A stretch of DNA of 64,000 bases from contig OZ025796.1 in NCBI GenBank assembly GCA_964019425.1, positions 1,178,001-1,242,000 of the forward strand, read 5' to 3'. Shown here piece after piece: positions 41,337 to 49,817 of this stretch. The notes beneath the pieces are model-generated. The model saw nothing but the letters and a program-made list of their open reading frames with translations, was not told where the DNA came from and made no database searches. The translations under genes and the position numbers were made by a program. Every line of letters starts with the position of its first letter. The stretch's first letter is position 1. The DNA is from Flectonema sp. DT1601. Lineage: Eukaryota > Euglenozoa > Diplonemea > Diplonemida > Diplonemidae.

Positions 41337-42481
41337 ACTATTCAGTAATGGTTTATATTTGGGAATAGGGTTTTTCCTCAAACATCAGCACAGGCAGTGA
41401 TTTCCTTCAGTGAAAATGAAGGAAAATTGTCTTTGTTGTTTGTCCATATATTATAACATTTTATTTTCTACAGTCTTTTTGTTATTGTGTTGATTCGCTC
41501 TGTTTTTTTTTTTCCTTCTTTTTCTTTCTTCCCCCTTTTTTGATTCTTAATGCGGAGTTCTTGGTGGCTCAGCGGAAAGATAAGAAACCTGCCTTTGCGA
41601 TTTCAAATTGTTTTTGTTTTTTTGTTATTGTTGTCCATAAAATAATGTTCTATTTTTTTTTGAAAACTGTTATTTTTTATTGCAAGTCTGAATGAATGAC
41701 AGTTTCGTACAAATAAAAAGTAGTGAGTTTTTTTTATTGTTTTTCTGATTGCAAATGGACATTCTTCCACATTACTTCAATGTTTCAAACGCAACCCAGA
41801 GAACTCAATTCAGCTTGACTGTTAGATTTTTGCGCACAAGCAAAATCACGTAGTCCCCTCCCTTCTTTCACCTTTCATTCATCCTGTGTGTTGAAAACGT
41901 GTGTACGTGTAGGGTGTTGTCTAAGTGTTGGAACGCCTTTCAAGATTCGAAAAGCACTGTTAGTAAGTTCAACCTCAGAGGTCTTAATAAATAAGTTGCC
42001 ACTATCATCTTGTAATTGTGAATGGACTATATAAAAAAGGAATGGAAAGGGGAAAAAAAAAAAAAAATATAGAAAAATGAAAAAAGGTCAAACTGGTACT
42101 TCGTAATTGGATTTGTTTTTATGTTTTGTTTGGACCACTTTCAGCTTCAGTTCTGGTGGTGGAAGTGTTTTGCGGGTCTTCTGAGTTTGTAGAATGTGAT
42201 TATTTAACGTAAAGTAAAACAGCTATTCTTTTAAACATCGAGAAACAACATAATAATAAGTGATTTGATGCTTCACTCTAGTGTGGTTGCGTTATCTTAA
42301 TTATATTAACTTGTCGCCCCCTAAAACAGGGAAAACCCAACCCCCTACACAAACACATTACACAGTCACTTTGATGACGTTTTTAAAACCTTCTGCTCCT
42401 CATGTCGGGGGACCAGGCTGTCATAAAGTAGGTACGAAGACTGCTGCCAGCAGGTATGTTGTCAACATTACTTTTATATAA

Positions 42482-42545
42482 AACACGTGAATCAAGCCCT
42501 GCGCTGCTAATACTGCGGGGTAGGGTGTAGTACATGTGTGAGATA
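42482..42545 (+). ncRNA. Candidate small structured RNA, copy 1
   Basis: This 64-bp sequence, AACACGTGAATCAAGCCCTG... to CATGTGTGAGATA, is repeated 153 bp downstream with two substitutions. The ends pair (ACACGTG with CATGTGT) and an inner CCCTGCG can pair with CGGGG/GCGGGG. One of the two differences (G to A in the left arm) keeps the end stem, turning a G-T pair into A-T. TTTTATATAAA lies just upstream. Strand is assumed. It could be a small RNA gene or a repeat of unknown role. Confidence 0.35.
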
Positions 42546-42634
42546 CCGGCAACGACGCGGAACATAAGGGTAATAGTAAGTGGTACTATGAATAACAAGG
42601 AAAAGAATTCTTGAGCGCAGACTAGTTACTGTTT

Positions 42635-42698
42635 AACACATGAATCAAGCCCTGCGCTGCTTATACTGCGGGGTAGGGTGTAGTACATGTGTGAGATA
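42635..42698 (+). ncRNA. Candidate small structured RNA, copy 2
   Basis: Second copy of the motif at 42482-42545, with a perfect ACACATG/CATGTGT end stem. The sequences flanking the two copies are not alike, so the duplicated unit is about 64 bp, with sharp borders. Confidence 0.35.
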
Positions 42699-43352
42699 TC
42701 TTCCGATCAATCTTGAAGACTACTTTTGAGATGAGCAAACAAACAACCAAACAAAACACAGAATGGCGTCGCATGGTTTCTCAGACGTGGCAGGACCGAT
42801 TGGATTCCCTGCTATTCACGATCCAAGTTGGTGGGCAGGAGAGCCTGTTAACATGGAGCCACTCCGTGGGCTTCCATCTATGGTCGGAAAGTAAACCGAT
42901 TGCCTTAATATATCCGTAAGGAGATTGACAGTAGAGTCTTTGGTGATGACAAAGTAATAATAAAAACAAAAACAAAACAAAAAGAGATTAACGAAAATTC
43001 AAAATAATGAAATAAATTGAATGAAAAAAAAAAAAAAAAGAAAGCAAGCAATGGCACCCACAGAAGTAGGATAGTTTTCTATGGGAAAAAGAATACTAAT
43101 TTCCTCTGTCTGAATTAAAGTGCCATTCCTTTTTTTGTTTTTTTTTTGACACACACTTACCAGTTTTTTATTGATTGTTATTACTATTTGAAAGCAGCCT
43201 GAACTCTTCTTTCCCCCCCCACTTGAGCTTGAAAATACAGTATCAAATTACCCCCACTCATGAGAAGCTCCGGTGACATTATTTATTTATTGCAGTTTAC
43301 TTGACTTCACTTTTTCTTATTTCTATTATTTTTTTTCCAGTGCTTCCTTACA

Positions 43353-45629
43353 ATGCCGAGCAAACAGCTAAGCATCGCATCGATGTTCCGAAAGGCATCA
43401 AAGACATCAAAGAAACAGGAAGAATCGCAACCAGTAGAACCAAAGAAATGTTCTGAAAAGACGAAAGACCGCCCTGACGATGATATCAATGACAGGAATA
43501 TTAAAAGGCCACACACAAGTGAACCTTTTCAACAAAAGGAAGTAGTTGCTGAAGAGCCTAAGAAGGAAATTCCAGAAGAAAAATATCAGTTGAATAAAAT
43601 ATTCTCAGAACCGCTACCCAGCTACTTGGATGTTGAAGAGATTGATGAGGATAAGCTACCTGTCGCACTGACACATGCAAAGTTGATTTTAGAAGTAGAG
43701 CCTCAAAAGAAGACCTGGAAAGACAATGAAAATGTTCCTTACATGTATCTTTGTGATGCTCTTGTAGAAATATCTGCCATCGGATCGAGACTGGAAGTGT
43801 CAACACTCATGACAAGTTGCTTTTATGGAATTCTTGTTTATTCTCCAACAACTCTTTTACACACAGCTTACTTAGCATTGAATAAGTTAGCTCCAGAAGT
43901 AGAAGGTGTTGAACTTGGAATTGGTGATGCTTTCTTAATGAAATGTATTGCTGCTGGTACTGGTTTATCTCTTCAAAGAGTTCGAGAGAAATATAAAACC
44001 CTTGGTGACCTTGCTGAACTAACTCAAAACAGTAAAATAAATCAAACATTTTTAGTTCAACCACAACGACTTACAATTCACAGTGTTTTTAACATGTTGA
44101 GACAAGTGGCTGATATGAGTGGAAAGGATGTGCAAAAGAGACGGACTGACCTAATTTGTAAGTCTCTCAGATCAGCCAAACCAGTTGAGTCAAATTTCAT
44201 AGTCAGATCTCTGCAAGGTAAAATGAGACTTGGATTGGCTCTGAATACTATAATGATGTCATTAGCACACGCATTCCTACTACATGAATTTCCCAAAAAA
44301 GATTTAAAGAAAATGGGACCAGCACAGTTGCAATGGTTGCTAAACAGTTCATCTGACAGAATGAAGCAAAGTTTTAATGAAATGCCTTCTTTTGACATAC
44401 TAATTCCAGCCTTATTAAAGGATGGACTTAGAGCTCTTCAGAATGTCACATTAAGACTAAACCTACCAGTCAAACCTATGCTTGCAAAACCAATGAAGGA
44501 TGTTAAACTCGTTCTTAAACGTTTCACTGATGGTGATTTCTTATGTGAGTATAAATATGATGGTGAGAGAGCACAGATACACTATTCAAAGCATCCAGAA
44601 ACAGGTTTGGAAAAGGTAGAAATTTTCAGCAGAAATAGTGAACATCACACAACTAAATATCCAGATGTGATCAAAATGTTAAAAGAGAATGGTTCCATCA
44701 AGGAGCAAACTACTTCTTTTATTGTTGACTCAGAGATTGTCGCGTTTGATACCGAAGAAAGAAAGATTCTTCCTTTTCAAGTTTTACAAGGAAGAGCACG
44801 CAAAGACGTTGCGATAGAAAATGTAAAAGTAAAAGTATGTGTGTATGCCTTCGATATCTTGTATCTTAACGGCGAAGTCCTTCTTCACAAGACTCTTAAG
44901 GAGCGTAAATCTCATCTTCATGAAGCTTTCAATGAAGCAGAAGGAGATTTTCAATTTGCTACTGGAAGGGAATGCAGTGATCAAGAAACAATTGAAACCT
45001 TCTTAGCAGATTCTATAAAACATTCATGTGAAGGTCTGATGGTGAAAACTTTGGTTAAAAATTCACAATACACACCTTCTCGAAGGACTTTCAATTGGTT
45101 AAAACTAAAAAAAGACTATTTAGAAGGTGTGGGAGATTCTGTGGACTTGGTACCAATCGCAGCATGGCATGGAAAGGGAAAGCGAACTGGAACATACAGC
45201 GCTTACTTGTTGGCATGCTTCGAACCTGACTCTGACATGTACCAAGCTGTGTGTAAAGTTGGAACTGGATTTAAGGATGAGGACTTGGTTTCTCTAACCG
45301 AAAAGCTTATTGAGCACGAAATCCCAAAACCGAACTCCAACTACACCTCATTCCCAGCAGGCGGAGATTCCCCTGATGTGTGGCTTAACAATGTCACTGT
45401 TTGGGAAGTGAAGGCAGCTGATCTTTCAATTTCACCAAAATATCCAGCAGCTGCTGGGCTTGTAGACAGTGTCAAAGGAATAGCTCTGAGATTTCCTCGT
45501 TTTATTCGTGTTCGCGATGATAAGGGAACTACAGACGCAACAAGCGCCCACCAAATTGCTGATCTTTATCGTCAGCAATTTGCCAGTGATGAACCTGAGA
45601 AGGCTGATGACAGTGATGATGACTATTAA
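43353..45629 (+). CDS. LIG1: DNA ligase I (ATP-dependent)
   Basis: 758 residues, single exon. It seals nicks in replication and repair. The N-terminus carries a PCNA-interacting-peptide-like motif (KQLSIASMFRKA, residues 4-15). A DNA-binding domain spans about residues 90-330. The adenylation motif EYKYDGERAQIH has the nucleotide-accepting Lys401. Further motifs are FSRNSEHHT, FIVDSEIVAFD, CEGLMVKTL and WLKLKKDYLEG. The OB-fold contains GKGKRTGTYSAYLLAC and the terminal RFPRFIRVRDDK. The C-terminus is acidic (DDSDDDY). There is no BRCT or zinc-finger domain, so it is type I and not III or IV. TTTTTTTTCCAG ends at 43340, 12 bases before the start codon. Confidence 0.96.
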   Translation: MPSKQLSIASMFRKASKTSKKQEESQPVEPKKCSEKTKDRPDDDINDRNIKRPHTSEPFQQKEVVAEEPKKEIPEEKYQLNKIFSEPLPSYLDVEEIDEDKLPVALTHAKLILEVEPQKKTWKDNENVPYMYLCDALVEISAIGSRLEVSTLMTSCFYGILVYSPTTLLHTAYLALNKLAPEVEGVELGIGDAFLMKCIAAGTGLSLQRVREKYKTLGDLAELTQNSKINQTFLVQPQRLTIHSVFNMLRQVADMSGKDVQKRRTDLICKSLRSAKPVESNFIVRSLQGKMRLGLALNTIMMSLAHAFLLHEFPKKDLKKMGPAQLQWLLNSSSDRMKQSFNEMPSFDILIPALLKDGLRALQNVTLRLNLPVKPMLAKPMKDVKLVLKRFTDGDFLCEYKYDGERAQIHYSKHPETGLEKVEIFSRNSEHHTTKYPDVIKMLKENGSIKEQTTSFIVDSEIVAFDTEERKILPFQVLQGRARKDVAIENVKVKVCVYAFDILYLNGEVLLHKTLKERKSHLHEAFNEAEGDFQFATGRECSDQETIETFLADSIKHSCEGLMVKTLVKNSQYTPSRRTFNWLKLKKDYLEGVGDSVDLVPIAAWHGKGKRTGTYSAYLLACFEPDSDMYQAVCKVGTGFKDEDLVSLTEKLIEHEIPKPNSNYTSFPAGGDSPDVWLNNVTVWEVKAADLSISPKYPAAAGLVDSVKGIALRFPRFIRVRDDKGTTDATSAHQIADLYRQQFASDEPEKADDSDDDY

Positions 45630-45819
45630 AAATTTTCATAGTCATGCTCAAAATGTAGCACGATTTTCGGTTGATATTCAGCATTGTTTTCAACAATGCG
45701 TTGCCAATCAGTCAGCCGCGATCGCTGTTGTATGATTTGAACAGCCACAGTAATGAAACCGCGTTCTCAAATCCGCAAATGGGTAACTGTAAACATCTTT
45801 GAGTAAGGAAATTAAAAAG

Positions 45820-45901
45820 TGACGAGAGTGGGGTTTGAACCCACGCATCCGAAGATATTGCGGCCTAAACGCAACGCCTTAGACCGCTCGGCCATCTCGC
45901 C
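45820..45901 (-). tRNA. tRNA-Leu (anticodon UAG)
   Basis: Read on the - strand it starts GGCGAGATGGCCGAGCGG and ends CTCTCGTC plus discriminator A at 45820. The acceptor stem GGCGAGA/TCTCGTC pairs with one G-U. The anticodon stem-loop is TTGCG-TTTAGGC-CGCAA, giving anticodon UAG. A long variable arm (AATATCTTCGGATGC) is followed by the T-arm TGGGTTCAAACCCCA, with a good B box. No intron. The - strand reads TTTTT at 45818-45814, immediately past the 3' end, a polymerase III terminator. It is the only accepted host gene on the - strand. Confidence 0.95.
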
Positions 45902-46121
45902 ATGCCGGTTACAAAAAATATTAAGTTTGTCAGAGGTCTAATTAATTTAGACGTTTAGATTTTTATTTTTTTCGAATGCCTGTTTATTTATTCTGCAATC
46001 TCGCACAACGGTGGATTGACAGCTTAAGACAGCAAAAAATTTTACCTTATTCTGCATGTTTAGTATTCGTTCAAGACATTCAGCTTCAGTGTTACAGTAT
46101 CACTTTACTTTATCAGTTGTT

Positions 46122-47261
46122 ATGACAATCACAATATTCGCTGTGGATTTTGCCGGAAATGTAACACCTGTCGACATAGGATTGGAAACAACTGTTGCCG
46201 ATGTGAAACAGCAGATCTACGATGGAGAGACTGATGACACCCTAAGCGATCTTATATATTGTGGTGAGGTATTGCCTGATAATAATCCACTGATGGAGTT
46301 TGGGACAGCACAAGGTGATGAGATAGAAGTAATGCCCACCAGGAAGTGTATCGCTCTTAAAGAATTGAGAAGTAAAGGAAAAGACGCAACGATAGCAAAT
46401 CTGATTTCCGAAATTGGAAATGATGGTGAATTGATAACGTCATATCTAGATGCTGGCATAGCGATCAATGGAGTTGACAAACAAGGCAAGACTGCACTGA
46501 TTGCTGCATGTGAATCAGCCTCTATTGACGTTGTGAAGTTACTGCTAAGTAGAGGAGCTGATGTCAATCCTGAGCCAGTTCGATATGTTCTCCCTCCTCT
46601 TCTCTGTGCTGTTTTAACAGATGACAGCAGGCGAATAGAACTTTTAAACCTGCTGATTTCAAAAGGTTCTAATTTAGACATCACCGATACCTTTGGAGGT
46701 ACTGCTCTTCACTATGCCTCAGTTGAGAGGAGTTTCGATGTTATCAAATTGCTTCTCGACAATGGAGCAAACCCTTCTACTCGAGACAATGATGGTTGCA
46801 CTCCTCTACATTATGCTGCATACTACAGTTGTATTCGTTGTGTTAAAGCTCTTGTTAGCCGAAGTAGAAAAGGATTAACAATATGTGATTCGAATGGTAA
46901 TACTCCTTTACATGTTGCCGCAAGTAGTGAAGGACTTTGTCAATTTGAGATAGTTGAGTATTTTATTTTAATGGGATCAGACCATAGCAAACGAAATAAA
47001 TGTGGCCTCTCACCAATTATGTTATCGATATCTCAGGCAGCTCCATCAATCATAAGCTATTTGTTACGTTGTAGTGGTACCAACATCAATACACAGTTTT
47101 ATAATGGTTGGTATCCAATTCACTACGCTATAAAGAGAGGTGATTCTCGTATTGTTAACATACTTATAAGTGCGGGTGCAGATGTTAATGTTATCAATAA
47201 AAGAGGTGACACTCCCTTAGACATGTTGTTGAAGAAGCGAGCAGTGTTGACCTTCGCATAA
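46122..47261 (+). CDS. Ubiquitin-like domain plus ankyrin-repeat protein
   Basis: 379 residues from the chosen start. Residues 1-72 (MTITIFAVDFAGNVTPVDIG... DLIYCGEVLPDNNPL...) have the length and beta-grasp pattern of a ubiquitin-like domain, with the YCGEVLPD turn equivalent to the IFAGKQLED turn of ubiquitin. No C-terminal diglycine is present, so it is an integral domain. Ankyrin repeats follow, about seven, with recognisable GGTALHYASVERSFDVIKLL, GCTPLHYAAYYS, GNTPLHVAASSE, GWYPIHYAIKRGD and GDTPLDMLL. It is probably an adaptor. An upstream in-frame ATG at 46056 exists, but CTTTACTTTATCAG ending at 46116 and the domain border favour 46122. Confidence 0.85.
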   Translation: MTITIFAVDFAGNVTPVDIGLETTVADVKQQIYDGETDDTLSDLIYCGEVLPDNNPLMEFGTAQGDEIEVMPTRKCIALKELRSKGKDATIANLISEIGNDGELITSYLDAGIAINGVDKQGKTALIAACESASIDVVKLLLSRGADVNPEPVRYVLPPLLCAVLTDDSRRIELLNLLISKGSNLDITDTFGGTALHYASVERSFDVIKLLLDNGANPSTRDNDGCTPLHYAAYYSCIRCVKALVSRSRKGLTICDSNGNTPLHVAASSEGLCQFEIVEYFILMGSDHSKRNKCGLSPIMLSISQAAPSIISYLLRCSGTNINTQFYNGWYPIHYAIKRGDSRIVNILISAGADVNVINKRGDTPLDMLLKKRAVLTFA

Positions 47262-48017
47262 GAAATGAATAGGTACCTCTCACTAAATAATTTTCTTTTG
47301 TTTTGTTTGTGCGCAACCGGAAACCTATAAAATAAGTGTTAACGTTACGCTATCACAATTCTCTCTCACACGTCTTCGAGATGAAAAAGAGTTGTGTTTG
47401 GCTAGCAGTTTTTTTGATACTTTGTGCTAAAAATCCGGGATTTTGATGGGTTTTTTGTCCCAAAAAAGTTTTCTGTTAATTATTGTTTTTCTTGTGAAAA
47501 ATCAGCTTTACTATTTTTTTTTCCTTCTTCTTATTTTTTTTTTTCCGTTTTCGTTTTCGTTTATGAGTGTTGCTAAACTGATGTAAATTGGAAAAAAAAA
47601 AAAAAAAATAAAAAAAATTCAATTTATCGATCGGTTTAAAGTGACAGTCGTATTCTTGAGAGATACCAATGTGAGGGTAGCTCTGAAATCCTCTCACCAT
47701 GCGATACTCGAGTGCTAAAAGTATGCTCTTACCTCCCTTCCCTGGAGATGCTGCACCCAGCAAAGGCGTTTCTTATTACGTTATTAAAATATTTTTAAAA
47801 GAAAAGAAAAGAAAAAAAAGGATCTTAGTTTTCAACCTGACTGATGATTCCCTCTCAGAAATCAGTGCCTAGGATCTGGATATATAGTTGTCGAATTATG
47901 TTGGTGTGCAGTGTGATGATGTTTTACAATAATTATTTTCATAAAGTGTAATATGACAACAAGTGAACCGACACGTTACGTCAATTATTAATAATTCATC
48001 CCTCTTTCCAGGTAGAG
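47262..48017. other. Intergenic region with a secretory-like mini frame
   Basis: 47381-47446 encodes 21 residues, MKKSCVWLAVFLILCAKNPG plus F, which looks like a signal peptide with nothing after it. CCTATAAAATAAG lies about 55 bp before it. It could be the first exon of an unseen gene, or chance. GAGATACC occurs at 47660, as in the array at 13738. The rest is homopolymer-rich. TTTCCAG ends at 48011, before the next gene. Confidence 0.4.
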
Positions 48018-49438
48018 ATGGCATTTCGCCTAACTACACGACTAAGATGTCAATTTGACAGTACGCCAACAAAAATACAAAGGACTGGACTACAAGGTTC
48101 TCAAGGGACATGGGAACATGATGAGAAAGTGGTTTGGAGAGGTCCACCGACACACTCAAGTGAAGTTCCCTCAGTTGGGTATTTGGGAAATATAAGAACA
48201 CCGAATTGGATGTTGGGTTCAACAGACGAAGAGGGTGATGAAATATTTCACAAAGCAAAATCAATTTTTCAACCATTCTCTCCATCAGTAAAGAAAGCTG
48301 TTGGTAATTTTAGACTGAGACTCGTTCCGGGACAAGCTAGTGCTGGTCCACCAGTTGGTCCAACTTTTTCAGGAATGGGTGTGAAGAGTATGGATTTCAT
48401 AAAAGAGTTTAATGCAAAGACAGACGGGGTTTTCGAAAGAGACCCAGACCTCAAACTGAAAGTCTATCTCAGATTCTACGAAGACAAGACTTACCAATAT
48501 AGAATACTACCTCCGCCGACTGGGTACCTTATCGCTAAGGCATCGGGTCTACCACCAGCTGGTAAGAAGAAACGAGGTATCAAGGGATGGAATGACACTG
48601 CTCTTGAAGGATACGCAGGATATATAACTTTACAACAGCTGTATCACATTGCTGCTCTTGCTAATTCATGGGGACATCATCCTGATTGGGCACCCCTTGA
48701 GATGAGAGTAACTGGAATGATAAACTCAGCTAAAATACAAGGTCTCTGTGTTCTAGGTGTTCACTCTGATACTCCACCAGTTCTAGGATTCACTGATAAA
48801 CAATACCGCGATCATATTAATGTAAAAGCTGATGAGTGGGATAAAACACGTTATGCAGAACTTCAACTGAACCCTCTGGATAGACTTCCTTGGCATACTC
48901 GTATGAGATTTAAAAATACAGAAGGCTACGTATTCAAAGATTCAACAGAAAAAAAGGTTTTGTTTTTTTTTATTTTGTTTTTTTACTCTGATGTGGTGTT
49001 GTCATTTATTTAATACCAACAACAACAACAACAACAACAACAACAACGACAGACTGTAATCAAAGACGCAATGGCTATCGATAAATCCTATCAAGAACTT
49101 TTACAAAAAGAAAAAAAGGATGAGCAACCCAGTGGAGTAGTCAACTGGGACTACTGGAGGGAGACTGGTCAGATTCATAAGAGGAAAGCTGCCCCAACAG
49201 ATCCTGAAATCAAGCATATTCGAGAGGTATGTGTTTTTTTGATTCATCTTTTGTCAGATGGGAATAATAAATTCAAAAAAACCAACAAAACCAACAGAAC
49301 ATCGACAAACAAGTTGATTATCTCCTCAAGAGACATCCTTCATCGCTTTCCCGAACAGGAAACTACAGAGCACTGTGGCACGAAGACGATTGGACTTCTG
49401 CTTTACCTGAAACCTCTCTGGCTTCCAGAGTTCGGTAG
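48018..49438 (+). CDS. MRPL11: Mitochondrial large-subunit ribosomal protein uL11m, extended (3 exons)
   Basis: Exons 48018-48956, 49053-49226 and 49298-49438 give 417 residues, against about 190 in human uL11m. The L11 core runs from about residue 90 to 260: RLRLVPGQASAGPPVGPTFS, GVKSMDFIKEFNAKTD, YRILPPPTGYLIAKASGL, and ITLQQLYHIAALANSWGHHP to GMINSAKIQGLCVLGV. About 90 extra residues precede it, including a basic presequence-like start, and about 155 follow, encoded partly by exons 2 and 3 (VNWDYWRETGQIHKRK; NYRALWHEDDWTSAL). The introns (96 and 71 bp) are GT-AG and end in CAA-rich sequence, the first with an uninterrupted (CAA)n run. Such extensions occur in mitochondrial ribosomes that have lost much rRNA; that this applies here is inference. 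Confidence 0.88.
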
Positions 49439-49817
49439 TATCAATCCAGCCTTCTATTGCTAACATAAATAACAAGTACGAATAACACTTTGTTTATATC
49501 AAGTAAACAAAGCGTTACTACAACCAAATAGGTTTTACTTAAATTACGTTTTTTTAAAAAGGGACTTTTTCCCCGTAGCTGTCATGATACAGATTATGTG
49601 TATTCAAGTGTCTGAAGAGGGAAAAAAAAAAAAAAAAAAAAATAGAAAAACTGCTGATTAAATTTCATTCCTTATCAGTATTGCTGGCATGGCATTGGTG
49701 TGTCGTATCGATCTGAATTGCTCTTTTTTTTTTTTTTTTTTTCTCTAACAAAAAAAAAAGCACCAAATCTAGTAGTTACTTACCTCTTCAAAAAAAAAAC
49801 CAGTCTGGACGTGAGAA
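49439..49817. other. Intergenic spacer before the MAP3K gene
   Basis: A and T runs only, with a 20-base T run near 49725. AAAACCAG ends at 49803, 14 bases before the next start. Confidence 0.5.

Larger units (their letters stand above)
41337..43352. other. Two-kb intergenic region with a duplicated structured motif
   Basis: I see no protein gene. It contains a pair of 64-bp repeats (42482-42545 and 42635-42698), homopolymer runs, and the sequence GGTGGCTCAGCGGAAAG near 41575, which resembles a tRNA D-arm without a matching T-arm. A pyrimidine tract and TTTTTTCCAG end at 43340, before the ligase gene. Confidence 0.55.

Noticed and set aside
41570-41620. tRNA D-arm-like GGTGGCTCAGCGG
   Set aside because: No anticodon or T-arm at the right distance.
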